Assembly: GCF_004123835.1 (NCBI RefSeq)
Contig: NZ_MZMU01000003.1
Coordinates: 868,001 to 932,000 of the forward strand
Length of the DNA stretch: 64,000 nucleotides
Direction of reading: 5' to 3'
DNA from: Rhizobium leguminosarum
GTDB taxonomy: Bacteria; Pseudomonadota; Alphaproteobacteria; Rhizobiales; Rhizobiaceae
Positions within the stretch are counted from its first letter, which is position 1. Every line of letters starts with the position of its first letter. Both the position numbers and the translations under genes were made by a program. Positions 1 to 9,916 of this stretch are shown in pieces. Under the pieces are notes generated by a model. The model worked only from the letters and a program-made list of their open reading frames with translations. It was not told the origin of the DNA and made no database searches.

Positions 1-757
1 ACGAGATCTTCCGGTCCGGTCCGCCGAGTGCCACCGCCGCCGTGAAATAGTAGACGATCTGGGCCATGATGCGCGCCCAGTTGATCGAGTTGACCCCTGA
101 TAGACGAACCTTGTCGCGAAAGGCCACGTCGTTGAACATCGCCTTCACGAGGTTCTGGCAATCGTCGAAATTGCCCTCGACGGCAAGCGCATGCACATTC
201 GGCGACGACGAGGTCGTCATCTGCCGCTGCTGCACCGGCGAGACCTTGCCATGCGGGAAGAGGATGAAGATGTCGGTGCGCTCGCGGCCGGCAAAGGCGT
301 CGATCGCAGCCCCGCCGGTGTCGCCCGAGGTGGCGCCGACGATCGTCGCCCGCTCTCCGCGCTTTTCCAGCGCATAGTCCATCAGCCGGGCGAGCAGCTG
401 CATCGCCACGTCCTTGAAGGCGAGCGTCGTGCCGTGGAACAGCTCCATGACGAAGCTGTTCGGCCCGGTCTGGACGAGCGGCGCGATCGCCGGGTGGCGG
501 AAGGTGCCATAGGCCTCGTCGATCATCGCCCGGAAAGTGTCGTCGGGGATCTCGCCATTGGTGAAGGGCGACAGGATGGCAAAGGCGATCTCCTGATAGG
601 TCTTGCCCCGCAGGGCGCGGATCTCTTTCTTGGAAAAACTCGGCCATTTGCGCGGAACATAGAGCCCGCCATCGCGCGCCAGCCCGGTCAAAAGGGCGTC
701 GCAAAAGCCGAGGGAAGGGGCTTCGCCGCGGGTCGAGATATAATCCACGTTCGTCAT
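1..757 (-). CDS. thrC: threonine synthase, 5' part (runs off window)
   Basis: Reading the reverse strand from the ATG at 757 gives 252 uninterrupted codons starting MTNVDYISTRGEAPSLGF and running off base 1, so the C-terminus is missing. The protein has the N-terminal threonine synthase layout and the PLP-lysine segment FHGTTLAFKD, followed by VGATSGDTGGAA (phosphate-binding loop) and the SVNSINWARI-like region. It converts O-phosphohomoserine to threonine in the cytoplasm, using PLP. It is divergent from the lipoprotein gene that starts at 1033, and the roughly 275 bp between them must hold both promoters. The family assignment is confident because the conserved blocks appear in the expected order and spacing. 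Confidence 0.93.
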   Translation of the reverse strand, partial: MTNVDYISTRGEAPSLGFCDALLTGLARDGGLYVPRKWPSFSKKEIRALRGKTYQEIAFAILSPFTNGEIPDDTFRAMIDEAYGTFRHPAIAPLVQTGPNSFVMELFHGTTLAFKDVAMQLLARLMDYALEKRGERATIVGATSGDTGGAAIDAFAGRERTDIFILFPHGKVSPVQQRQMTTSSSPNVHALAVEGNFDDCQNLVKAMFNDVAFRDKVRLSGVNSINWARIMAQIVYYFTAAVALGGPDRKIS

Positions 758-1032
758 CCTTGATCTATCGCTGGAGGAAATCCGGCTCACCGCAGCCGTG
801 GCTCGGTCCGCCGGAAATCGGACCGGAAATTGGGCAGGCGCCGCCCTGCAGGCATGGCTTTGCAGGTATCCTGTTGAAGTTGCCTGCATCCGGCGGCGAA
901 AAGTGCATCAAAACGGCGCTTACCCAATCGATTTTTGTTTGCGCCGCTGATATAGACCATCGCAAACCGTCATGAAAGGCCCTGCTGAAAAGACATGGGG
1001 CCTCCAAGAAACGCTTGTACAAGGGATGGAAT

Positions 1033-1680
1033 ATGGTGCTCGGCAAGGTCTCGCGTCTCATCGTCTCCGCATCTGTTCTTGCCCTGCTCACCGGTTGCAA
1101 CTCGCTCGGCATAGGCGGCGACAGCAAGTCGTCGGCGCCGCCGACCCAGCCGAACGGCACCGCCCAGATCATGCCGCTGGCGCCCGCCAATCCGTCCTCG
1201 AACAATCCTTCGATCGGTACCGGCACGACGGCGCAGGGGACGGTCGCCCCCGTCGTCCAGGGCGCCTGCCCGCAGATCTTCATGCGTGACCAGGACGCGA
1301 TCTTCCGCACCTATGCCAAGGGCAAGAAGGATGATCCGCAGCAGATCGTCTACCAGGCCTCCTTCGGCGACTACACCCGCCAGTGCACGCTGAACGACAC
1401 GAACCTGACGATGACGGTCGTTGCCCAGCTCCGCCTGATCACCGGCCCGGCCGGCACGCCAGGCCCGCTGACGCTGCCGATCCGCATCTCCGTCGTCGAT
1501 GGCGAGACCGTGCTCTATTCCGAGGTCACCAAATTCTCGACCGAGATCCCGCCGGGCGCGCCGGGCACACAGGTCATCTTCCGCAAGGACGGCATCAAGA
1601 TGCCGGTCGGCTCCGGCGCCCTGGTGCGCGTCAATATCGGCTTCGACACCCAGCCGGCAAAGACCAAGAAGAGCAGCTGA
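1033..1680 (+). CDS. conserved rhizobial lipoprotein, unknown function
   Basis: A 215-residue protein whose N-terminus is a type II signal peptide: basic start, hydrophobic stretch, then the lipobox LLTGC. A Ser/Pro/Asn-rich linker of about 45 residues follows, typical of a lipoprotein tethered to the outer or inner membrane, and then a folded domain with several cysteines (ACPQIF, RQCTLN). I chose the ATG at 1033 because AAGGGA lies six bases upstream; the longer ORF from 1015 would put seven residues before the signal peptide. The family looks widespread in Rhizobiales but I know of no assigned function. It is divergent from thrC and followed by a rhizobial repeat. Confidence 0.8.
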   Translation: MVLGKVSRLIVSASVLALLTGCNSLGIGGDSKSSAPPTQPNGTAQIMPLAPANPSSNNPSIGTGTTAQGTVAPVVQGACPQIFMRDQDAIFRTYAKGKKDDPQQIVYQASFGDYTRQCTLNDTNLTMTVVAQLRLITGPAGTPGPLTLPIRISVVDGETVLYSEVTKFSTEIPPGAPGTQVIFRKDGIKMPVGSGALVRVNIGFDTQPAKTKKSS

Positions 1681-1686
1681 AGCAAT

Positions 1687-1836
1687 TTCAGGAAAAGTGC
1701 GCAGCGGTTTTCGGACGACATCCTGTTCTAAAGCATGTCGCGCAAAAGTGTGCAGCGGTTTTGCGCTAACGACATGCGTAAAAACAAAGACCTAAAGCGC
1801 AAGGAGCGAATCTGAAAGATTGCGACGCGCTTTAGG
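1687..1836. repeat. rhizobial intergenic mosaic repeat (RIME-like)
   Basis: Two near-identical 19-mers of the form AAAAGTGYGCAGCGGTTTT occur at 1693-1711 and 1744-1762, and a perfect 10-bp inverted pair, CCTAAAGCGC at 1791-1800 with GCGCTTTAGG at 1827-1836, closes the element. This is the kind of palindromic mosaic repeat scattered through Rhizobium chromosomes; a related hairpin lies at 23629-23679 and a fragment near 18360. The right arm supplies the TAA stop codon of the neighbouring PIN-domain gene. Confidence 0.75.
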
Positions 1837-2263
1837 GCTCGATCCGCTCCGGGGGATCGGTGAACGGATTGAGCAGCCGCGCGCCGCGGCCCTCGAAATC
1901 TTTGATGTTGCGCGTGACAAGCACAAGGCGGTGAACGCGCGCAGTCGCTGCAAGGGCCAAATCCCAGCGGTCCTTGTTCTTGGCTCCGAGCAGGCGCGTC
2001 CATTCTTCCACAACCGTGGCATCCACCGGCAAAATCCGATCTGCAAACGCTTTCTCTAGGTTGGCAATTCCGCGAATGATAGCAGCGGCGCGTTCCGGGT
2101 CGCGCCGCTTGAGCATTTCAGCACCTCGGCGCTTCTCGAATAGTGTCGCTACGCTGAGGCGCAGTTCCGCGTCATCGACGCCGGCGATCCACTTGCGGAC
2201 GTTGGCGTTCCCTCGCGGGCTGAACTCACGCAAGACATTCTCGTCCAGCAAGTAGCCGGTCAC
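1832..2263 (-). CDS. VapC-like PIN-domain toxin
   Basis: A 143-residue protein with PIN-domain spacing of acidic residues: LLDENVL near the N-terminus (D7), an internal glutamate in TLFEKRRGAEM, and DRWDLALAA near residue 100. The C-terminal VTRNIKDFEG is also typical of VapC. PIN toxins are Mg-dependent RNases, often acting on tRNA. Its start overlaps the stop of the upstream DUF433 gene by four bases (ATGA), the translational coupling expected of a toxin-antitoxin pair transcribed leftward with the antitoxin first. The stop codon lies inside a rhizobial repeat, so the last residues may not be native. Confidence 0.85.
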   Translation of the reverse strand: MTGYLLDENVLREFSPRGNANVRKWIAGVDDAELRLSVATLFEKRRGAEMLKRRDPERAAAIIRGIANLEKAFADRILPVDATVVEEWTRLLGAKNKDRWDLALAATARVHRLVLVTRNIKDFEGRGARLLNPFTDPPERIEP

Positions 2264-2895
2264 GGAATTATTCGCGGGCCTGCAACATCCGCTGCATCGT
2301 CGACTTCATCGAAGGCCCCAAGTTCGGCGAGGTCGGCGAGCGATCGCTTGAGACTGCGGGATGGATAGGGTCGCCCCCGCTTCGGATATGCTTTCGCGTA
2401 TTCTGTAGCGGCCTCGACCTGCTCGCGGCTGAGGGAAGGAAAGTCCTCGACGATCTCCGCGACTGTCTGTCCGCGGGCAAGTGCTGCCACCATATGGACC
2501 GGAACTCGGGTAGCCTTTATCAGCGGTTCGCCACGCTCTATGTCTACCCACTCTCGCAGAGCTTTGAGGCGTTGAAGCCGAGTTTCGAGATCTGCATCTA
2601 TCTTCCCTAGATCGAGCTCGATTTCCCCGAGACTGACGCGATGGGCGTCGAACGAGAGTTGACGGATCGCATCGTATAGTCTGCGACGGCCGGCAGGAGT
2701 TAGGTCCTTATCGAGGCCATCGGCGACGAGCAAAAACCGCATTTCTGCAGGGCCTAAAAGCCGTTGAACAACGCTGCCGACCTTGCGCTGGCGCGCACGG
2801 ATAATACCTGTATCGACAGCCTTGTTGAGAGCGGTCGCGGACCGGTTCAGGACGTAACCGGCCTCGGTCAAAGTGAGAGCGTGGGCAGCAGGCAT
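2260..2895 (-). CDS. DUF433 / VapB-like antitoxin
   Basis: A 211-residue protein. The first 60 residues resemble a MerR/winged-helix DNA-binding module (LTLTEAGYVLNRSATALNKAV), and the C-terminal part holds a DUF433 core (GEPLIKATRVPVHMVAALA, then VAEIVEDFPSLSREQVEAA), a family found in antitoxins of PIN toxins. I start at the ATG at 2895, which has AAGGAAG about seven bases upstream, rather than the GTG six bases earlier. It precedes the PIN toxin with a four-base overlap. It probably binds the toxin and represses its own promoter in the gap 2896-3142, in which I see no other gene. Confidence 0.8.
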   Translation of the reverse strand: MPAAHALTLTEAGYVLNRSATALNKAVDTGIIRARQRKVGSVVQRLLGPAEMRFLLVADGLDKDLTPAGRRRLYDAIRQLSFDAHRVSLGEIELDLGKIDADLETRLQRLKALREWVDIERGEPLIKATRVPVHMVAALARGQTVAEIVEDFPSLSREQVEAATEYAKAYPKRGRPYPSRSLKRSLADLAELGAFDEVDDAADVAGPRIIP

Positions 2896-3142
2896 AAGCA
2901 CTTCCTTGCTAATTGATCTCCAACATAGGGATGATTTAAGCGCCTAGCAAGGTAAGATCGAACGACAGCTTCATTGCCGTCCCCAATTCCGCGCCGATTG
3001 GCGCAGAGGTGCGAAACCCACTTCTCAGCTTCGTTTATTCAGGTTCTAGAACACCGATGTCAGCGGGGCCTGAAGCTGCCGCTGTCCCGATCAAAGTCGT
3101 CGTCGTCATAGTCGCCGATCGCGGCTCAAGGCTCGAAGCGCC

Positions 3143-3832
3143 TCAGAGAACGTTGTCCCATGCCGCCAGTGCGGCGACGACGCCGGGCAGGTCGTTCATG
3201 CGGGAGATTGCCGTTTCGGCGCCGGCATCCGTCAATTTATCGGCATGGGCGGGATAGCTGTGTGAGGCGCCGGTAAAGCCGATGACGCGCATGCCGGCGG
3301 CGCGCGCCGCGTGCACGCCGTGGACGGAATCCTCGACCACGACAACCTTGTCAGGCGAAACGCCCATCTGGCTTGCGCCGTGCAGGAAGATGTCGGGCTT
3401 CGGCTTGACGCGGTCGGGACCGAGATCCTTGGCGGAAAAGATGTTCGGCGCAAACAGCGGCTTCAGCCCGACCTTGCTCAGCATCATGTCGAGCCGCTTG
3501 GTGCTCGAATTCGAGCAGATGCAGCGCTTGATCGGCAGTCTGGAGACGGCGAATTCGACGCCTGGGATGGCCTGGACGTCCTGCGCCAGCCTGAGGTCGA
3601 GCATATGCTCCGACTTGTCGAGCAGGGAGGCCGAAAACGGGATGCTTGCCTCGCGCTCGATCTGCAGCAGGATGTTGCGCCACGTCATGCCGGCGAAGCG
3701 CTCGCCCATTTCCTCGGCGTCGATCGGATATCCGGCCTCTGTCAGAAGCGCGGATTCGACTTCCGCCGCGATGATTTCCGAATCGACGAGAACGCCGTCG
3801 CAGTCGAAGATGATGAGGTCGAAGCCGTCCAT
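3143..3832 (-). CDS. HAD-superfamily phosphatase, phosphoglycolate phosphatase/beta-PGM type
   Basis: A 229-residue haloacid dehalogenase-like hydrolase. Motif I is FDCDGVLVDSE with D10 as nucleophile and D12 as acid/base; motif II is the serine in CSNSST; motif III is the lysine in KPKPDIF; motif IV is VVVEDSVHG. The DGVLVDSE form is shared by phosphoglycolate phosphatase, beta-phosphoglucomutase and sugar-phosphate phosphatases, so the substrate cannot be fixed. I start at the ATG at 3832 because motif I then lies at residues 10-12 as in the family; the longer ORF to 3901 adds 23 low-complexity residues. It seems to stand alone on the minus strand. Confidence 0.85.
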   Translation of the reverse strand: MDGFDLIIFDCDGVLVDSEIIAAEVESALLTEAGYPIDAEEMGERFAGMTWRNILLQIEREASIPFSASLLDKSEHMLDLRLAQDVQAIPGVEFAVSRLPIKRCICSNSSTKRLDMMLSKVGLKPLFAPNIFSAKDLGPDRVKPKPDIFLHGASQMGVSPDKVVVVEDSVHGVHAARAAGMRVIGFTGASHSYPAHADKLTDAGAETAISRMNDLPGVVAALAAWDNVL

Positions 3833-4013
3833 ATGTTCACGCCTTGCTGAAAGTCTGGGCCTTGTCCGGGAATGCAGCGGCTTTACACGATGCCCGGCCA
3901 AAGCTCAACCTGATCTCAAGCATGGCAGCGATGCGGCATGCGACGGGCTCCGTCGTTGCTGCCGGATCGGTCGTGCCGGGTTGGTTTGAACAATGGCAGG
4001 CAGATAGCAGCCG

Positions 4014-5846
4014 TCAGGCCGCCAGCTGCCCGCTCCGGCGTCCAGCTGCAGATGGCGTCGAAGCTGTCGCTCGAAGCCTGAACCGGGAAACGAGTTCGCG
4101 CAGCTTGGCAGCTTCCTCGGCGAGCTGACCGGATGCCGCGGTGGATTGCTCCACCATCGCCGCGTTCTGCTGGGTCACCTGGTCCATGGAGTTGACGGCG
4201 GTGTTGACTTCGGCAAGGCCTGTCGACTGCTCTCTTGCCGATACGGCGATTGCATCCATGTGCTGATTGATGCGGGCAATCTGTTCGCTGATCGCCTTCA
4301 GAACCTGGCTGGTGTCGAGAACCAGTTTGACGCCGCTTTCCACTTCCACCGATGATTTCTGGATGTGGCCTTTGATTTCCTTTGCCGCCTGAGCCGATCT
4401 CTGGGCGAGCTCGCGCACTTCCTGGGCGACCACCGCAAAACCCTTGCCCGCGTCGCCGGCGCGTGCCGCTTCGACGCCGGCATTCAGCGCCAGCAGATTG
4501 GTCTGGAAGGCGATCTCGTCGATCACGCCGATAATGCTGGAGATCTGCTGGGACGAGGCCTCAATGCGGCGCATGGCTTCTTCGGCATGCGACACGACTT
4601 CGGAAGACTTGGCGGCATTGCGGTTTGCATCGGTTGCTTCCGTGCGCGCCTCGTCGGTCCGCTTGCTCGAGTTCGAGACATTGGCGGTGATCTGATCGAG
4701 CGCTGCGGCGGTTTCTTCGAGCGAGGCCGCCTGCTGTTCGGTTCGCTTCGACAGATCGCCGGCCCCGGAGGCGATTTCCCTTGTGCCTTCGTCGATCGCG
4801 GCAATGGCGGCCGCGATCGCGCTGAGCGTCTGGTCGAGCTGCCGGATCGACATGTTGAAATCATGCCGGAGGTTCTCGAAATCCGGGGCGAAGGGTTCGT
4901 CGATCTGGAAGGCGAGATCGCCGGATGCAAGCCTTTTCAGGCCTGCGGCGAGGCCGGATGTCGCCGCCCGCAGCCGTTCGGCTGCATCTTCGTCAGCCTG
5001 CTTTCGGGCCGTGACCCGCTCGGTTTCACCCTGCAATCGGGCGGCCTCGGCATCTTTTTCGAGTTGCTTGTTGGCAATCGCCGCCTGGCGGAAGACTTCG
5101 ACGGCCGATGCCATCGTTCCGATTTCATCGGTGCGGCCGATCCCGGCGCAGGCAATCGCCGTGTCACCGCCGGCGAGCCTTTGCATATCGCGGGAAAGCG
5201 AAAGGATCGGCTTGGTGACGGTCTTGCGGGTGAGGAAATAGAGACCAAAGGCGAAGAGCACGGTCGAAGCCAAGAGGGCTTCCAAAACAATATCGACCGA
5301 CGCCTTTATATCAGAGCTGCGCTTGGACATATCCTCCGACGCCGCCGTGATCTGATCGCCGGCCTGTTCCATCGCCGCTTCCAGCGTCGAGAACTGCGCC
5401 ATGAACTCCGGCAATGCCTTCAAAGCTGCCGTGGGGTCCTTACCGGCAAGTTCGACGATCTCAGTGGCGCTTGCGATATAGGCAAGCAGGGGAGGGTCGA
5501 CGCTGGCAAGGATCGTTTTCGTCTTGTCGTCGGCGGCAAGAGCCTTGTTGGCGTCAAGCATCTCGCGGAACGACGCCTCATGCTCCGCCAGATCAGCCTT
5601 CACCGTGTCGACATCGATGCCTGCTGCCGGATTGGACGCCAGCAATGATGCGAGCGCATCCGAGCGCAGCGCGTCATGCATCATGTCGGCCTGCATGTGG
5701 TTCCGCAGAATTTGGGCCGACCGGGCAACCTCGGCGTTGTTTTCGGAAAGAGTCGAGGCGGACCAGATGCCGACCCCCGTGGCGCTACCCGCCAGGGCGA
5801 AAATCGCGATGCTCGCAATGATGATCTTATGCTGGATCGATGCCAT
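4014..5846 (-). CDS. methyl-accepting chemotaxis protein
   Basis: A 610-residue chemoreceptor. TM1 is about residues 8-30, followed by a periplasmic helical sensor of about 150 residues and TM2 at about 187-206 ([18 protein letters not shown]). A first HAMP domain (RLAGGDTAI...DEIGTMA) and a second HAMP-like unit ([11 protein letters not shown]) follow, then the signalling domain with the invariant hairpin tip [15 protein letters not shown]. Methylation helices flank the tip. There is no C-terminal NWETF-type CheR pentapeptide; the protein ends RSGQLAA. It would signal to CheA/CheW from the inner membrane. The ligand cannot be read. The gene is monocistronic on the minus strand with no adjacent che genes, which is usual for rhizobial receptors. 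Confidence 0.93.
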   Translation of the reverse strand: MASIQHKIIIASIAIFALAGSATGVGIWSASTLSENNAEVARSAQILRNHMQADMMHDALRSDALASLLASNPAAGIDVDTVKADLAEHEASFREMLDANKALAADDKTKTILASVDPPLLAYIASATEIVELAGKDPTAALKALPEFMAQFSTLEAAMEQAGDQITAASEDMSKRSSDIKASVDIVLEALLASTVLFAFGLYFLTRKTVTKPILSLSRDMQRLAGGDTAIACAGIGRTDEIGTMASAVEVFRQAAIANKQLEKDAEAARLQGETERVTARKQADEDAAERLRAATSGLAAGLKRLASGDLAFQIDEPFAPDFENLRHDFNMSIRQLDQTLSAIAAAIAAIDEGTREIASGAGDLSKRTEQQAASLEETAAALDQITANVSNSSKRTDEARTEATDANRNAAKSSEVVSHAEEAMRRIEASSQQISSIIGVIDEIAFQTNLLALNAGVEAARAGDAGKGFAVVAQEVRELAQRSAQAAKEIKGHIQKSSVEVESGVKLVLDTSQVLKAISEQIARINQHMDAIAVSAREQSTGLAEVNTAVNSMDQVTQQNAAMVEQSTAASGQLAEEAAKLRELVSRFRLRATASTPSAAGRRSGQLAA

Positions 5847-6223
5847 GACAGGGCTCTCTCGTTAATTCAGAACATGAGACTAGCCGAACATGCTTAATTA
5901 TTTTCTCAGCACCATGTCGGTTAGCGGCGCGAAAACAATAGGTTGCAGTCGGTGTTTCATCCTCGATGAAAAGTTGAGCTCTTTGTGCGTCGAGCGGATG
6001 CTCGCTGCGGCACCTTCGCGCCGGAAGATGATTGCGCGATGGGGTATGCGCCTTCGTCTAGGACGACGCCACATCCATCAAATCCGCGTCATGTCAGGCT
6101 AACCGCGGCCCCGGGGCTACCTTTGGCAATCTCATGCACTAGATGGCGATCGGGAGGAGAACGCCACCGCCGCTATTGGGAAGAGAAGCGGCATGCCAAA
6201 GAATGGATGAAGAGGAAGACTGC
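5847..6223. other. intergenic region between divergent genes
   Basis: About 377 bases between the chemoreceptor start and the small gene at 6224. Short frames here have no ribosome-binding site and no recognisable product. The segment near 5890 is AT-rich and probably holds the chemoreceptor promoter. I see no repeat, RNA gene or clear operator. Confidence 0.5.
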
Positions 6224-6655
6224 ATGACGATCGAGGACATTATCGAAACCCTGGAAAAGACTGACATGCCCGACAGCCGGATCGACGCCTTCATCACCTG
6301 TGCATTTCTGTTGAAGCAACTCCGGCCGGCCGAGCCCAACGATTTCGACGGTCCTAACGACTACCTGCCGAGCAGCATCAAGTCAGAGCACGGCTTCCTG
6401 ATGGCGCGGCCCTTCACACACGACGTCAATCACGCCATCGATCTGTGCCGGGAAGTCCGGCCGGATGCGGTTTGGCACCTTGCCCGCGGCCGCCAGGCAG
6501 CGGACGAGTCGCTTTACGGTGCGCAGCTGCGCGAGATCCGGGAGGACGAAAGCGTGCTCGGTGAAGCCGAGAGCAATCACGCGGCGCTGGCGCTGACGCT
6601 GGCGGCGCTGCGGGCGCATGTGCGGCAGGAAGATGAAAAGAGGGCAGGTGGGTGA
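6224..6655 (+). CDS. hypothetical protein
   Basis: A 143-residue, acidic, soluble protein (MTIEDIIETLEKTDMPDSRIDAFITC...) without signal peptide or membrane segment. I chose the ATG at 6224 because AGAGGAAGA precedes it at good distance; the upstream part of the open frame is Arg/Pro-rich and unlikely to be translated. It has no domain I can name. The C-terminal half (ESNHAALALTLAALRAHVRQED) looks helical. It stands alone, convergent with the ArsR-type gene downstream. Confidence 0.65.
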   Translation: MTIEDIIETLEKTDMPDSRIDAFITCAFLLKQLRPAEPNDFDGPNDYLPSSIKSEHGFLMARPFTHDVNHAIDLCREVRPDAVWHLARGRQAADESLYGAQLREIREDESVLGEAESNHAALALTLAALRAHVRQEDEKRAGG

Positions 6656-6701
6656 GGGGGCTGAATGCGGCCTCGGAACCTCTTGCGGGTCCGCAATAAA
6701 C

Positions 6702-7388
6702 CTATGGATCGACCGGGAAGAGCTTCAGAAACTGCCGGTCGCCCTCCGGGGAGAAGCGGATCGAGCGGCTTTCGGCCGTTCGCCGCGCCCAGCCTTTGTC
6801 GAGGAAGCTTGAGAGCAGCGCCTTGCCGAGGCTGCCGGCCAGATGCGCGCGTCTTTCGCTCCAGTCGAGGCAAGAGCGGCAGAGCGGGCGGCGCGAGGAT
6901 CTGAGGTCGCTAACATCGATGCCGATGCATTCGAGGTCGCTTTCGCCCTTTTCCGTCAGCGCCAGGCCTTCGCCGACCGCCTCGATCGCGCCGGAGGCAA
7001 TCAGGCTGTCGAGCATGCGCACGCCGTAATCGCCGGCAAGATGATCGTAGCAGATGCGCGCCTTGCGCAGCGCCGGCTCCTTCGGTCCCGGCTGATGGCG
7101 CAGATGGCCGCGTCCGGCGGCAAAGCCCATCATGCTTTCGATCAGCCGGGCGACGGCCTCGTCGGCGAGCGTGAAATAGCGGTGGCGCCCCTGCTTGCGC
7201 TGGGCAAGCAGCCCGCCGGCCTCGAGCTTGGCAAGATGCGTGCTCGCCGTCTGCACGGTTATGCCGCCGACGCCGGCAAGCTCGGTCGCGGTCAGCGCCC
7301 GGCCGCCGGTTAGTGCTGCCAGCATGTTGGCGCGCGCCGGATCGCCGATGAGCGCGCCGATCTGCGCAATGTCTGGACCTTCCTTCAT
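6702..7388 (-). CDS. ArsR/SmtB-type transcriptional regulator
   Basis: A 228-residue protein. Residues 1-85 form an ArsR-type winged helix: GALIGDPARANMLAAL, ATELAGVGGITVQTASTHL (recognition helix) and RKQGRHRYFTL (wing). The C-terminal 120 residues are longer than in minimal ArsR proteins and contain a CRSC pair and a DYGVRMLDSL segment, as in a recurring rhizobial subfamily; no classical arsenic- or metal-binding ELCVCDL motif is present. It is divergent from the NIPSNAP gene at 7461 with 72 bp between, so it probably represses that short operon as well as itself. The effector is unknown. Confidence 0.85.
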   Translation of the reverse strand: MKEGPDIAQIGALIGDPARANMLAALTGGRALTATELAGVGGITVQTASTHLAKLEAGGLLAQRKQGRHRYFTLADEAVARLIESMMGFAAGRGHLRHQPGPKEPALRKARICYDHLAGDYGVRMLDSLIASGAIEAVGEGLALTEKGESDLECIGIDVSDLRSSRRPLCRSCLDWSERRAHLAGSLGKALLSSFLDKGWARRTAESRSIRFSPEGDRQFLKLFPVDP

Positions 7389-7460
7389 AGTTCGATCGTA
7401 ACCGAAGCATCGCCGTCAGGCAATGTGCGAAAACGGGTGGGCAGCCAAAGGAGAAACGAT

Positions 7461-7790
7461 ATGATCACCTGCTTCATCCGCTATCAGATCGACCCCTTCA
7501 AGAAGGAGGCGTTCGCCGAATATGCCCGCAACTGGGGCCAGGCGATTCCGCGAAACGGCGCCGACCTGATCGGCTATTTCGGCCCGCACGAGGGATCGGC
7601 AACGACGGCTTACGGCGTCTATAATATCGAGAGCCTCGCCGCCTACGAAGCCTATCGCGCTAGGCTGGCTTCCGACCCACTCGGCCGTGAGAATTATGAA
7701 TTTGCCAGACGCGAAGGCTTCATCCTGAAGGAAGATCGCATCTTCCTCAAGAATGTCTCCGCTCCTCACGCCAAGCTGGTGCTGCCATGA
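7461..7790 (+). CDS. NIPSNAP-family protein
   Basis: A 109-residue ferredoxin-like alpha/beta-barrel protein of the NIPSNAP family (MITCFIRYQIDPFKKEAFAEYARNW, then ATTAYGVYNIESLAAYEAYR). AAAGGAGAAACG stands just upstream of the ATG at 7461, which decides the start. It is the first gene of a short operon; its stop overlaps the next start by four bases. The family is dimeric and often paired with small monooxygenases, but a reaction is not established. It is probably controlled by the divergent ArsR-type regulator. Confidence 0.85.
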   Translation: MITCFIRYQIDPFKKEAFAEYARNWGQAIPRNGADLIGYFGPHEGSATTAYGVYNIESLAAYEAYRARLASDPLGRENYEFARREGFILKEDRIFLKNVSAPHAKLVLP

Positions 7791-8137
7791 TCGCCGTCAT
7801 CTTCGAAGTCGTGCCCTATATGGGCGAACGCCACAAATATCTGGATCTCGCCGGCGAGTTGCGCGGCGAACTCGAAAAGATCGACGGCTTCATTTCGATC
7901 GAGCGTTTCGAGAGCCTGACGACCCGCGGCAAGCTGCTGTCGCTCTCCTTCTTCCGCGACGACGCGGCGGTGAAGCAATGGCGCAATCTCTAGTCGCACC
8001 GGGCAGCCCAGCAGGCCGGACGCGGCGGCATCTTCGCCGATTATCGCCTGCGGATCGCCAGTATCGTCCGCGATTACGGCATGTTCGAACGCGACGAGGC
8101 GCCGGCCGACAGCCGAAGCGTTCATGATGCGGCCTGA
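7787..8137 (+). pseudogene. antibiotic biosynthesis monooxygenase-like gene broken by an in-frame TAG
   Basis: The frame starts at the ATG overlapping the NIPSNAP stop and encodes an ABM-type ferredoxin-like protein (FEVVPYMGERHKYLDLAGELR, IDGFISIERFES, LLSLSFFRDD). At codon 69 (7991-7993) it meets TAG, directly after AVKQWRNL. The same frame then continues with good coding character (SHRAAQQAGR, GIFADYRLRIASIVRDYG) to a TGA at 8135-8137, giving 116 codons in all. The family has a glutamate or similar residue at the interrupted place, so a single base change (e.g. GAG to TAG) explains it. The gene is probably inactive, unless the stop is a sequencing error or is read through. Confidence 0.85.
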
Positions 8138-8237
8138 TCGCCGGCGGCGGCAAAGTCTGCCGCTCACTCATCGGCCGGCCGAATAAATTCCCGAAATCGG
8201 CCACCGCTTCAGGCTTTGGTAACTAAGTTGCGTAACC

Positions 8238-8253
8238 ATAACGGACAGTTAAG
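8238..8253 (+). promoter_or_regulatory. CtrA-box-like site upstream of ccrM
   Basis: ATAA, seven bases, then TTAAG lies about 27 bp before the ccrM start and matches the CtrA consensus TTAA-N7-TTAAC with one mismatch in each half. Nearby TAAC half-sites at 8221-8237 could extend it. In Caulobacter ccrM is activated by CtrA; extending this to the present gene is inference. Confidence 0.4.
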
Positions 8254-8267
8254 CGTAGAGTGTATGA

Positions 8268-9434
<1,167 letters not shown>

Positions 9435-9498
9435 GCAGCGCCTCTACGGATCGAAACCACCTTCTTCCGATTTCCCTCCAGTTGCGGAAGAAGACCAA

Positions 9499-9525
9499 GG
9501 CGCCCGGGGTCACACCCCGGGCGCC
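9499..9525 (+). terminator. strong hairpin after ccrM
   Basis: A perfect 12-bp GC-rich stem (GGCGCCCGGGGT with ACCCCGGGCGCC) and a three-base loop, 65 bp after the ccrM stop and 20 bp before the convergent gene's stop. There is only a weak T-tract, so it may act bidirectionally or as an RNA-stabilising end. Confidence 0.7.
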
Positions 9526-9545
9526 CTCTATTCAGAAACCCTGTT

Positions 9546-9911
9546 TCAAAAGTCCTGATAATCGGTGACGTCGACGCGTGTGATGCGCCCTTCCGGGTTG
9601 AAGGTAATCGTCTCCTCGCCCTTACGGATCAGCGGCTTACCCGTCTTGCTGTGGGTGGCGCGAAGCGACCAGACTGCGCGGCCGGAGAGTGGCGTCAGTC
9701 TTTCCACCAGCGAATTTTCCGCCGTCTGATCGGGATAGTCGTCGAAATATTTCACGAAGGCAGCCATGATCTCAGCGTGTCCAGCAAGGCTGCCGACGCC
9801 GTTCGAGACATAGGTCGCGCCCTCGGCGAAATAGGCCTCGATCGCGGGAAAATCGAGGGCGTTGATGGCGGCGTGAAAACGTTCGATTTCGTCTGCCGGG
9901 TCGAAAGCCAT
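9546..9911 (-). CDS. SnoaL/NTF2-like protein
   Basis: A 121-residue NTF2-like cone-fold protein: IERFHAAINALDFPAIEAYFAEGATYVSNGVG is the usual helical start followed by the first strand, and GKPLIRKGEETITFNPEGRITRVDVTDY the closing sheet. Members are small isomerases, hydrolases or binding proteins; nothing here fixes the substrate. It lies just downstream of the HAD gene on the minus strand (five bases between that stop and this start), so it is probably the last gene of a mutY-HAD-NTF2 operon. Confidence 0.8.
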   Translation of the reverse strand: MAFDPADEIERFHAAINALDFPAIEAYFAEGATYVSNGVGSLAGHAEIMAAFVKYFDDYPDQTAENSLVERLTPLSGRAVWSLRATHSKTGKPLIRKGEETITFNPEGRITRVDVTDYQDF

Positions 9912-9916
9912 GGGTC

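Noticed and set aside
191..763. 190-codon open frame on the plus strand
   Set aside because: Antisense to thrC, whose reading on the minus strand has clear conserved motifs.
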